Positions 1 to 6,565 of a stretch of 64,000 nt of DNA are shown piece by piece (position 1 is the stretch's first letter; each line of letters starts with the position of its first letter). The notes below the pieces were generated by a model. It was given only the letters and a program-made list of their open reading frames with translations. It was not told where the DNA came from and ran no database searches. The stretch is from Candidatus Mediterraneibacter pullicola (GTDB lineage: Bacteria > Bacillota > Clostridia > Lachnospirales > Lachnospiraceae), in contig DXAK01000027.1 in assembly GCA_019117065.1 (NCBI GenBank), positions 1 to 64,000 on the forward strand. The letters are read 5' to 3'. Position numbers and translations under genes: made by a program.

Positions 1-198
1 ATTATCGATGCTATTGAGGTATATTACAATACCCCGTCAGATGTTGTGGCTGCTCACGGATACCAGAAAGCCCAGTACCGTGTCAGCCCGCTGAACGGAA
101 ATTACTGGCCGTGGCAGTACGACAACGAGACTGGCGGCGGACAGGACGGATATGCCGGAGTGATCGGAAAGGCTATAGACCGATTCCAGCTCTTCTGA
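1..198 (+). CDS. C-terminal end of a lysin-like protein (partial)
   Basis: An open frame runs from the first base of the window to a TGA at 196-198, giving 65 residues with no start in the window. The composition is rich in Tyr, Trp, Gly and Asn, with a stretch reading NYWPWQYDNETGGGQDGYAG. From memory this resembles the C-terminal wall-binding or structural tails of phage and conjugative-element cell wall hydrolases, but the catalytic part lies outside the window, so the assignment is tentative. It fits the neighbouring XRE/ImmA pair and the attachment-site-like sequence at 1965-1989, which together suggest the end of an integrated element. Confidence 0.5.
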   Translation: MIDAIEVYYNTPSDVVAAHGYQKAQYRVSPLNGNYWPWQYDNETGGGQDGYAGVIGKAIDRFQLF

Positions 199-243
199 GG
201 GCATAACAATACCTCGGGGCATTCGCTCCGGGGAGTGATAATT

Positions 244-289
244 ATGATAATTTACAGTTGACGAAATGATAATTTTCGGTTATTATAAT
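244..289 (+). promoter_or_regulatory. Promoter and candidate operator of the XRE repressor
   Basis: TTGACG at 258-263 and TATTAT at 281-286 are separated by 17 bases, a good sigma-A spacing; TATAAT at 284-289 overlaps the latter. The heptamer GATAATT or a close variant recurs around 245, 248 and 268, flanking and overlapping the -35. Such repeats are the kind of site an XRE repressor would use to control itself. Operator function is inference. Confidence 0.5.
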
Positions 290-329
290 TTATAGATACG
301 GAAGTGACTGTGTGAAATGGAGGATAACT

Positions 330-644
330 ATGGCAAGAAGTATTGCAAGTCGAATGGCAGAGTTACTTGCTCAGCAGAAACTAACTCAAAAGGAATTGGC
401 GCAGAGATCTGGAATAACAGAAGCGGCTATATCCCGCTATATTAAGGGAGATAGAGCGCCGAGAGGTGTTAATCTTGCTAAAATAGCAGACGCATTAGGT
501 ACTTCCACTGACTATCTCTTAGGTCATGATGAATTTACGGAAAATGAGAAAAAGTTAGTGAGAACTTTAATTGCAAGAAATGCTTCAAAGATGACCTCGG
601 AAGAAAGAATGGAGTTGCTTCGTATTCTACTTGATAATAACTAG
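330..644 (+). CDS. XRE-family helix-turn-helix repressor
   Basis: A 104-residue protein with an N-terminal HTH_3 (Cro/CI) domain over about residues 5-65: the helix-turn-helix reads TQKELAQRSGITEAAISRYI, followed by the typical LAKIADALGTSTDYLLG. The C-terminal tail is short and charged. I prefer the ATG at 330 to the GTG at 312 because GGAGG at 319-323 is 6 bases upstream of it. It is followed after 8 bases by an ImmA-like peptidase. In ICEBs1 and many phages such a pair forms a repressor plus the anti-repressor protease that cleaves it. It therefore probably keeps the element at 1-1990 silent; the target genes are outside the window. Confidence 0.9.
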   Translation: MARSIASRMAELLAQQKLTQKELAQRSGITEAAISRYIKGDRAPRGVNLAKIADALGTSTDYLLGHDEFTENEKKLVRTLIARNASKMTSEERMELLRILLDNN

Positions 645-652
645 GAGGTATT

Positions 653-1201
653 ATGCGATTATCAGATGAACAATACGAATGTATAAAGCAAGCGGTGTTG
701 GATATGTTCATCACCTACGATATAAAATGTGTTCCGATTAGTGCTTTCGAGATAGCAATAAAAATTGGATTGACAGTCATACCGTATTCTGCCCTAGAAG
801 ATGAAAAGAAAAGTGTAGCATTACGTATTAGTAAAGACGGGTATTCTGTCGAAACTAACGGCGGAGAATGGATTATATTTTACAACGACGAGTGTAAATC
901 GTATGGAAGAATTAATCAAACCATTATGCATGAAATCGCGCATTATTTTTTAGAACATATCAGGGAAGGGGAAGAAGAGGAAGCAGAAGCAAAATTTTTT
1001 GCGAAATATGCGTTGGCACCGCCTCCGCTGATACATCGAATGATTGAAAATGTTAATGCGGAAGCTATTATGCAGACATTTGATCTCAGTTATGAAGCAG
1101 CATGCAATGCGTATAAGTATTATTGCAAATGGTTGCGGTTTGGAAACGAAGATTATACGTTATATGAAATATGTATGATACAGTTATTTGAAGTCGCATA
1201 A
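653..1201 (+). CDS. ImmA/IrrE family metallopeptidase
   Basis: 182 residues. The zinc-binding HExxH motif is visible as HEIAHYFLEH near residue 96, followed by a Glu-rich segment (REGEEEEAEAKFFAKYALAP) that supplies the third metal ligand region and the conserved FAxxLLxP-like stretch of the family. The start ATG at 653 has AGGAGG about 6 bases upstream. It is transcribed with the XRE gene just before it. Known family members such as ImmA cleave the partner repressor after DNA damage or cell signals and so induce the element; that role here is inferred from family and position. Confidence 0.88.
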   Translation: MRLSDEQYECIKQAVLDMFITYDIKCVPISAFEIAIKIGLTVIPYSALEDEKKSVALRISKDGYSVETNGGEWIIFYNDECKSYGRINQTIMHEIAHYFLEHIREGEEEEAEAKFFAKYALAPPPLIHRMIENVNAEAIMQTFDLSYEAACNAYKYYCKWLRFGNEDYTLYEICMIQLFEVA

Positions 1202-1237
1202 GTTAGGATGTATCAGGCAGAAATGCTTTTTACATAG

Positions 1238-1320
1238 AAAAAACCAAGCACACAAGGCGCTTGGCACTTACCGAAAGAAACTATATTGTTCGCTTCGGTC
1301 AGTTATACTTTTCCTTAGAC
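1238..1320 (-). ncRNA. Candidate small RNA, minus strand
   Basis: On the minus strand TTGCCA (1351-1356) and TATACT (1327-1332) are 18 bases apart, predicting a start near 1320. About 60 bases on, a CCAAGC/GCTTGG hairpin (1244-1264) is followed by six U residues (1238-1243), a convincing Rho-independent terminator. Between them CCGAAG pairs with CTTTCGG to give an upstream hairpin. No minus-strand ORF with a ribosome site was seen, so a non-coding transcript of about 80 nt is the simplest reading. Its target is unknown. Confidence 0.45.
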
Positions 1321-1344
1321 AAGTAAAGTATAGCACGGTATAGT
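1315..1344 (+). promoter_or_regulatory. Candidate promoter for the small genes at 1378 and 1599
   Basis: TTAGAC (1315-1320) and TATAGT (1339-1344) lie 18 bases apart and point toward the small ORF at 1378. They overlap and oppose the minus-strand promoter at 1327-1356, so the two transcripts could compete for polymerase. Confidence 0.35.
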
Positions 1345-1377
1345 TCCTTTTGGCAAGTGAAAATTGAAAGGAGGACT

Positions 1378-1524
1378 ATGCCTATGTATATTATTAGGGC
1401 ATCTATCACTTTGAAAGATGGAACTAAAATATATGCTCGTGATTATGGAAAACGCGGGTTCCCCATTTGGATTGGACCGGGCACGGAACCAGAATCAACA
1501 AGGCGAGTGTATTATACAACGTAA
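1378..1524 (+). CDS. Small hypothetical protein of the mobile element (48 aa)
   Basis: A 48-residue frame starting MPMYIIRASITLKDG and ending at a TAA at 1522-1524. The start has a strong ribosome site (AAAGGAGG, 1367-1374). The pattern IxLKDGTKIYARDYGKRGFPI looks like a small beta-sheet protein; I recall similar short proteins beside integrated elements but cannot name a family. It lies between the ImmA gene and another small gene at 1599. No function is assigned. Confidence 0.5.
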   Translation: MPMYIIRASITLKDGTKIYARDYGKRGFPIWIGPGTEPESTRRVYYTT

Positions 1525-1598
1525 ATTTAACATGGAGCGTAATAGCTGACCGATACGCTATCCACCACCATAATAAAAATAAAGGAGAGGATAGCGAG

Positions 1599-1718
1599 AT
1601 GGCAAAGACTAAATCGAGTGTGCGAGGCGTACAAAATAAGAAAATCGTAGTAGTAAAAGGATATACACGAAAGGATGGAACGAGAGTGCCGGAACATCGG
1701 CGTTCTACTCCTAATTAA
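1599..1718 (+). CDS. Small basic hypothetical protein (39 aa)
   Basis: ATG at 1599 preceded by AAAGGAGAGG; 39 residues, strongly basic. The C-terminus has a GYTRKDGTRVPEHRRSTPN pattern, a motif I recognise from many short phage and ICE proteins (RKDGTxVxxHxRSxPN). A good terminator follows at 1724-1757. Function unknown; the basic character would allow nucleic acid binding. Confidence 0.6.
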   Translation: MAKTKSSVRGVQNKKIVVVKGYTRKDGTRVPEHRRSTPN

Positions 1719-1723
1719 AATCA

Positions 1724-1757
1724 AGCCCGGGTTCAGTGGAACTCGGGCTATTGCATT
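1724..1757 (+). terminator. Rho-independent terminator after the small gene
   Basis: AGCCCGGGTTC pairs with GAACTCGGGCT (one G-U-type mismatch) across an AGTG loop, followed by a T-rich stretch ending in TTTTT. Confidence 0.75.
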
Positions 1758-1809
1758 TTTGGAGCCATCAGCTCCGGGGTGGAATATTGTATCATCTTCA
1801 GTTGATTTT

Positions 1810-1852
1810 CGTGTTGCATTTCGTGTTGCATAACGTTCTAAAATGCAACACG
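1810..1852. repeat. Direct and inverted decamer repeats near the element end
   Basis: CGTGTTGCAT occurs at 1810-1819 and 1822-1831, a 12-base period, and its exact complement ATGCAACACG at 1843-1852. Short repeats with this geometry close to an attachment core are typical arm-type sites for tyrosine integrases; that reading is inference because no integrase gene is in the window. Confidence 0.5.
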
Positions 1853-1898
1853 GATTATGATATTCTATAATTTTTGTTAAATAACTAATATCTGGAAA

Positions 1899-1942
1899 AG
1901 CGCGTATTTACGCTGATTTCCGAGCATCCCAGTAAATGCGCA
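1899..1942. repeat. Imperfect inverted repeat beside the attachment core
   Basis: A GCGCGTATTTACGCTG arm is matched, with small mismatches, by CAGTAAATGCGC about 16 bases downstream. It lies between the decamer repeats and the tRNA-like fragment, so it may belong to the recombination site. No other role is visible. Confidence 0.3.
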
Positions 1943-1964
1943 GATTGATGAAAAATACTCTGGA

Positions 1965-1989
1965 GCGGGTTCGAATCCCGTATACTCCA
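1965..1989 (+). other. tRNA 3'-end fragment, probable attachment site
   Basis: GCGGGTTCGAATCCCG forms a T-arm and is followed by a 3' acceptor strand ATACTCC and A. There is no D-arm, anticodon arm or matching 5' acceptor strand (expected GGAGTAT) upstream, so this is not a tRNA gene but the 3' end of one. Integrated elements that use tRNA genes leave such a copy at their far end. The intact tRNA should lie beyond the left edge of the window. The tRNA identity cannot be read from this piece. Confidence 0.6.
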
Positions 1990-2025
1990 TTGTCAAAGCA
2001 GCAGAGGTGTTTGAATAAGCATACA

Positions 2026-2058
2026 TCGGGATGGGTTTTGAAGGGCCCATCCCGATTT
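2026..2058 (+). terminator. Strong hairpin, possible terminator downstream of the att site
   Basis: ATCGGGATGGG and CCCATCCCGAT pair perfectly over 11 bp with a 10-base loop. The T-tract is weak (TTGACGTT). It may be the original terminator of the tRNA gene used for integration. Confidence 0.45.
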
Positions 2059-2188
2059 GACGTTAATCTTCCATAAAGTTAAGAAGATACGGTCAGTAAT
2101 TATGAATGAAACTTATGGCGTTTTTCACAGAAAAATGTCGAAATATTTATGCAATACTACAAAATGACAGAAAATTACAATAAATAAA

Positions 2189-2239
2189 TTGACAGCCATC
2201 AAAAAGTATGATAAAAAGTGATCAACAAAAACGTTTTTG
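2189..2239 (+). promoter_or_regulatory. Promoter and autoregulatory operator of the LacI-family gene
   Basis: TTGACA at 2189-2194 with TAAAAA 17 bases downstream (2212-2217) is the likely promoter. CAAAAACGTTTTTG at 2226-2239 is a perfect palindrome centred on CG, the form of a LacI/GalR operator, placed to block the transcription start. Its AAAACGTTTT core is shared with the operator at 3337-3358. Confidence 0.6.
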
Positions 2240-2260
2240 AAAATGGAGGTGGCAGACGAT

Positions 2261-3280
2261 ATGCCTTCAACGATACAGGATGTGGCAAGAGCGGCGGGAG
2301 TCTCCGTAGGAACTGTGTCCAGAGCCATGAACGACTATCCGGATATCAGTGAAAAGACCCGGGAGAAGATACTGCGAATTGCCCATGAGCTTGGCTATCG
2401 TCCTAATCTTGTCGCAAAGAGTCTGTCATCAAAAAACTTCCGGGAGATCGCCCTGGTATTGTCAGGGTTCCTCGAGGATGTGATGTTTAATGACTTTGAG
2501 ACTATGCTGATGAAAGGGTGCTATCAGTTCGCGTTCGAGCACGATCTGGATATCTCAATGTATGTGATCAATTCAAAGATTCAGGAGGAGAAAACGTTTG
2601 AGCAGTTGTGCTATGAACACAACATTGCCGGAGCAGTGCTGTTCGGATTAAAAAGTACAGATCCTTACTTTAAGACACTTGCACAGAGCAGGAAGCCGTG
2701 CGTTACCATCGATGTAGAGGTGGGAGGAGCCTGTGTAGGTAATGTGACCAACGACCATGCAGCTGCTTTCGATGAGCTGACGCAGTACCTGATCGATCAG
2801 GGACACAGAAAGATCGCTATAGTATGTGGCCGGAAGAATGCGACGGTCACATCGGAAAGACTGGAGGGAGCTGTCCGGGCGATGAAGAGAAACGGATTAG
2901 AGTTTCAGGAAGATTTCATCATTCAGACAAACTTTCTGAAAGAAGAAGCGACAGAGGTTGTGAAGCAGTTTTTTGAGGGGCATTCTCCAGATAGTGTTAC
3001 TGCATTTCTCTGTATGAGCGACATGCTTGCGATTGGAGTGTCAGAGAGCCTGAAAAAAATGGGGTACTCCCTCCCAGACGACTACTCGGTGGTAGGATAT
3101 GACGGGCTTTATGTGACAGACTATACGGAACCGAGGATCACTACAGTAGACCAGAACATTAAGGAAAAGGGATATGAGGCAGCTAGCCTTTTGTTCGACA
3201 TGATCTGCGGCACGAGAACGGCACAGAACCTTATACTGCCTCACAAACTTGAAATTAGGGACAGTGTGAAAAAATTGTAA
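2261..3280 (+). CDS. LacI/GalR-family transcriptional regulator of the alpha-glucoside operon
   Basis: 339 residues. An N-terminal LacI helix-turn-helix (TIQDVARAAGVSVGTVSRAMND, with the hinge helix up to about residue 60) precedes a periplasmic-binding-type effector domain; the DDYSVVGYDG segment near residue 280 is characteristic. I chose the ATG at 2261 because GGAGGTGG at 2245-2252 sits 8 bases ahead; TTG at 2237 and ATG at 2243 overlap that site or the operator. It sits immediately upstream of the binding protein and phosphorylase genes and probably represses them until an alpha-glucoside binds. Palindromes at 2226 and 3337 share its likely recognition core. Confidence 0.9.
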   Translation: MPSTIQDVARAAGVSVGTVSRAMNDYPDISEKTREKILRIAHELGYRPNLVAKSLSSKNFREIALVLSGFLEDVMFNDFETMLMKGCYQFAFEHDLDISMYVINSKIQEEKTFEQLCYEHNIAGAVLFGLKSTDPYFKTLAQSRKPCVTIDVEVGGACVGNVTNDHAAAFDELTQYLIDQGHRKIAIVCGRKNATVTSERLEGAVRAMKRNGLEFQEDFIIQTNFLKEEATEVVKQFFEGHSPDSVTAFLCMSDMLAIGVSESLKKMGYSLPDDYSVVGYDGLYVTDYTEPRITTVDQNIKEKGYEAASLLFDMICGTRTAQNLILPHKLEIRDSVKKL

Positions 3281-3307
3281 GCAGAGAACGGTTTTGAAAA
3301 AAGAAAT

Positions 3308-3328
3308 AAGCGGAGATACCGCTTTTTT
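3308..3328 (+). terminator. Terminator of the LacI-family gene
   Basis: AAGCGG and CCGCTT pair across AGATA and are followed by a T run. It separates the regulator from the transport operon. Confidence 0.65.
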
Positions 3329-3336
3329 CAAAACTT

Positions 3337-3358
3337 TTTTCGAAAACGTTTTCGAAAA
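3337..3358. promoter_or_regulatory. 22-bp perfect palindromic operator
   Basis: TTTTCGAAAAC and its exact complement GTTTTCGAAAA abut, giving a perfect 22-bp palindrome 37 bases ahead of the binding-protein start codon. The central CG and AAAACGTTTT core match LacI-family operators and repeat the core at 2226-2239. CcpA-type cre sites have a related form, so carbon catabolite control is an alternative or additional reading. Confidence 0.7.
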
Positions 3359-3394
3359 GGCGCAAAAGGGCGTCTAGAAGAAAGGAGAGGTAAT

Positions 3395-4726
3395 ATGAAA
3401 AAGAGGCAAATCGCAGCGGCATTACTGGCAGGAGCTATGCTTGTATCCGTCACAGCATGTGGCACAGGCGGAGATAACAGTGCTTCAGGAGGAGACAGTT
3501 CAGGAGGGATTTCCATTACGATTCCTTCCTACAAGACAGGAGAGAACGTGGGGGCCGTATTTTTTGAGCCTCAGGTAGAGCGCTTTAATGAGAAATACGA
3601 GGGAACTTATCATATAGAGTTGGAAAATGTAGCGGAAGATGCGTTTAATGACCAGATTAAGCAGCTGGCGCAGCAGGACGCTCTTCCAGCGCTTGTCCAA
3701 GGCGGGGATAAGGAATGGCTTAAGACTGTCGCGTTCCCCAATGGTATGGCTTATGACTTAAGTGGATGGCTGGACGAGACACCGGAAATAAAAGACCTTC
3801 TTCTTGCGGACGGAATCGACTACTGTACTTCGGAGGACGGAGCAATTTACAGCATGCCTCTGGCTACGGTAAGGCCTACAGGATTTTTCTATAATACTGC
3901 TCTGTGGGATACGCAGGAGGATCTTAGTGCTATGACAATGGATGATTTTACCACTGCCCTTGGAGATCAGAAGATCGCTTTTTCCACGGCAGAAAATGCG
4001 TGGGTGACAGCTCTGTTCTGGACTGCGCTGATTGCGAATGAAGAGGGCGGTGCAGAGATTCTTAACAGCGGTATTGACGAGAAGATAACGGATTTCAATC
4101 AGCCGGTTATTCTGGATTCTGTGACAAAACTACAGTCATTGCTCCAGAACAATGCGTCTTCCAACTCTGTGGGAGCAGCATATCCAGACACAGCAAATAC
4201 CTTTATGAGCTCGGGAGCGGCGGTTATTGCAAACGGGCCGTGGATGTCTACGGATTTTGAAGAGACTAACTCTTCTAACTGGAGCAATGATTTCGACGGA
4301 GCGAATGTCCGGGCATCGTTGTTTCCCGGACAGGTTGGGATCGCACAGACACGTACCTACGGAGAATGGTGGATCTCATCAAGTGCTTCTGAGGAGGAGG
4401 TAGAGCTTGCCCTTGCATTCCTTGAGTTTATCAATTCACCGGAGGAGCTTGAGGCATACCTGCTGGCAGAAGGCGGCGATGCTCCCAATCTTGAGTATAC
4501 AGAGGACTTCGTGGCACAACAAGGAGAGACTCAGGTGCTGGCGGATCTGGCGGCTGATACAACAGAGGAGACAGTCTATGTGCCGTGTATTCTTGATGTG
4601 ATTCCTTCTTCCGTGGCGAATTCGGATTTGAGCAGGCTTCTTCCTTCACTTGCGGACGGAACTTACACTCCTGAGCAGTTCTGCGAACAGCTCTCAACTG
4701 CGGCAGCAGAGGCAACTGCACAGTAA
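3395..4726 (+). CDS. Sugar ABC transporter substrate-binding lipoprotein
   Basis: 443 residues. The N-terminus (MKKRQIAAALLAGAMLVSVTAC) is a lipoprotein signal with the lipobox Cys at residue 22, followed by a Gly/Ser-rich linker. The rest fits family 1 extracellular solute-binding proteins (MalE type). The start has a strong ribosome site AAAGGAGAGG. The protein should be anchored outside the membrane and deliver an oligosaccharide to the permeases at 4777 and 5708. The phosphorylase and phosphomutase downstream suggest an alpha-linked glucose disaccharide as ligand. Confidence 0.88.
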   Translation: MKKRQIAAALLAGAMLVSVTACGTGGDNSASGGDSSGGISITIPSYKTGENVGAVFFEPQVERFNEKYEGTYHIELENVAEDAFNDQIKQLAQQDALPALVQGGDKEWLKTVAFPNGMAYDLSGWLDETPEIKDLLLADGIDYCTSEDGAIYSMPLATVRPTGFFYNTALWDTQEDLSAMTMDDFTTALGDQKIAFSTAENAWVTALFWTALIANEEGGAEILNSGIDEKITDFNQPVILDSVTKLQSLLQNNASSNSVGAAYPDTANTFMSSGAAVIANGPWMSTDFEETNSSNWSNDFDGANVRASLFPGQVGIAQTRTYGEWWISSSASEEEVELALAFLEFINSPEELEAYLLAEGGDAPNLEYTEDFVAQQGETQVLADLAADTTEETVYVPCILDVIPSSVANSDLSRLLPSLADGTYTPEQFCEQLSTAAAEATAQ

Positions 4727-4732
4727 CATGTA

Positions 4733-4757
4733 AAAGGCGTCCCTTCCGGGACGCCTT
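4733..4757 (+). terminator. Intercistronic hairpin, probable partial terminator
   Basis: AAGGCGTCCC pairs perfectly with GGGACGCCTT over a TTCC loop between the binding protein and first permease gene. There is no long U tract (TAAAAG follows). Such hairpins often protect or terminate part of the message, giving more binding protein than permease. Confidence 0.55.
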
Positions 4758-4776
4758 AAAAGAAAGGAAATGGCCT

Positions 4777-5688
4777 ATGAAAAAACTTATAGGAAAGAAA
4801 GGGCGGGGATCTGCGAAACATTGGGAAAAGAAAAATTATAAATGGATCTACTTCTTTTTACTGCCTACGATCCTTATATTTCTCATGTTTTACATGGTTC
4901 CGATTATTCAGGTATTTGTCACTTCCTTTGCTCAATGGGACGGATTTAATGCACCTCAATTTAACGGCATACGAAACTATGTCAATCTGTTTAGCAGCAG
5001 TTCCTTCCTTGTTTCGCTGAAAAATCTCTTTTTGTGGGCTCTTGTGGCAATGTTTCTCCACGTAGGGTTCGGCACGCTTGTGGCATTTGTGTTTTACCAG
5101 CGCAGGCGGGGATGGAAAGTGGCCCGTGCCGTATTTATGATACCGAATGTGATCAGTGCGGCTGCATGGGCAATGATTTACAGGTTTTTCTTTAATAATG
5201 ATTTTGGGATTCTCAATTCTATAATCCGAATCTTTAATCCTGATTTCAATGTTCAGTGGCTTTATTCATCACCATGGGCCTTCTGGGCGGTAACATTTAC
5301 ATGGCTGTTCTATGCGGTAATCGTAACGCTTCTGGTACTTGGTGATTTGATGAACATACCGCAAGAGCTGAATGAAGCGGCCATCATTGACGGGGCCGGC
5401 GGATGGCAGCTGATACGTCATATCCAGATTCCTCTGTGCCGGAGCGGCATAGCTACAGGCGTGATTTGTTCCCTGACCTCAAGAATCACAATGTATGAAC
5501 AGATCTCGCTTACAACTGCAGGAGGGCCGGGGAATGACACGATGAGCCTTCCGATCCTTCTGGTCAATGCCGTTACAGATTATAGATATGGGTACGCGAA
5601 TGCAATAGGCGTTCTGATGTTTATCATAGGGCTTGTGATGATGTTTGTCGTCAATAAGGCGTTCCGTATGAACGAGACAGATTACTAA
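4777..5688 (+). CDS. Sugar ABC transporter permease, MalF type
   Basis: 303 residues with about six hydrophobic segments, the first at residues 27-50. The inner-membrane transporter EAA loop is recognisable as ELNEAAIIDGAGGWQLIRHIQIPL near residues 200-225, where the ATPase docks. It forms the translocation pore with the MalG-type protein encoded right after it. No ATPase gene is in this operon, so a shared MsmX/MalK-type ATPase encoded elsewhere is likely to drive it. Confidence 0.88.
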   Translation: MKKLIGKKGRGSAKHWEKKNYKWIYFFLLPTILIFLMFYMVPIIQVFVTSFAQWDGFNAPQFNGIRNYVNLFSSSSFLVSLKNLFLWALVAMFLHVGFGTLVAFVFYQRRRGWKVARAVFMIPNVISAAAWAMIYRFFFNNDFGILNSIIRIFNPDFNVQWLYSSPWAFWAVTFTWLFYAVIVTLLVLGDLMNIPQELNEAAIIDGAGGWQLIRHIQIPLCRSGIATGVICSLTSRITMYEQISLTTAGGPGNDTMSLPILLVNAVTDYRYGYANAIGVLMFIIGLVMMFVVNKAFRMNETDY

Positions 5689-5707
5689 AATGGGAGGTGG
5701 GAAGATT

Positions 5708-6541
5708 ATGCCAAAATTAAAAAAAGGATTGGTCTCGGGCTTTATCTATGCTATTGAGATTCTTGTGATTGTGATATCCCTGTTTCCCATCTTATGGGTG
5801 ATTCTGTCCGCATTTAAGACAAACGGAGAGATTTTGAGCAGTCCGCTTGACCTGCCGCAGTCGGTGTCCTTTGATGTGTTTATACATTTGTTTCAAAACT
5901 ATAATTTCCCGCGGTATTTTCTGAATTCCTTGCTGGCGGCGGGGGTTTCTACAATCGTATCCCTTCTTTTCTATGCGATGGGAGGCTATGTGCTGGCAAA
6001 ATACAAATTTCCGGGAAGGACGCTGCTTTTTACACTGTTTACTATTACGCTACTTGTGCCTGCGCACAGTAAGACACAGCCTATTTTCAATCTTATATCA
6101 GATCTGGGGCTTTATAACAACATCTGGGGAGTTACTCTTGTGTATCTGTCTACTGGCATGGCAATGTCTATCTTTATCCTAAGGGCAGGATTTCTCTCTG
6201 TCCCAAAGGCTTTGGATGAAGCGGCGATTGTGGATGGAGCAGGATTTATTCGTATCTTCTGGTCTATAAATCTCCCGCTTGCAAAAGGAGCCTTATCAAC
6301 TGCCGGCATACTGATGTTTCTAAGCAATTGGAACGAATATTATTTTGCCTCTCTTCTTACAATGTCAGATTCAGAGAGGACGCTGCCAATTGCACTTAGT
6401 TATTTTACAAGTGAATTTTCCTATAACTACACGGAGCTTTTTGCGGCCCTTGCCATCGTTGTCCTGCCGGGTATCATTCTGTATATTTTTGCTCAGGAGC
6501 AGGTTCAGGCGAGTATGGCGTCGACGGGCATCAAGGGCTAA
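5708..6541 (+). CDS. Sugar ABC transporter permease, MalG type
   Basis: 277 residues; six hydrophobic segments and the EAA loop ALDEAAIVDGAGFIRIFWSINLPL around residues 175-200. GGGAGGTGGG at 5691-5700 is placed for the ATG at 5708, so I prefer it to the in-frame ATG at 5690, which overlaps the ribosome site. It pairs with the MalF-type permease 19 bases upstream. Confidence 0.88.
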   Translation: MPKLKKGLVSGFIYAIEILVIVISLFPILWVILSAFKTNGEILSSPLDLPQSVSFDVFIHLFQNYNFPRYFLNSLLAAGVSTIVSLLFYAMGGYVLAKYKFPGRTLLFTLFTITLLVPAHSKTQPIFNLISDLGLYNNIWGVTLVYLSTGMAMSIFILRAGFLSVPKALDEAAIVDGAGFIRIFWSINLPLAKGALSTAGILMFLSNWNEYYFASLLTMSDSERTLPIALSYFTSEFSYNYTELFAALAIVVLPGIILYIFAQEQVQASMASTGIKG

Positions 6542-6565
6542 CATTTGACATAAAGGAGAATATTT

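Noticed and set aside
1961-1990. A tRNA gene
   Set aside because: Only the T-arm and 3' acceptor strand are present; no D-arm, anticodon arm or 5' acceptor upstream.
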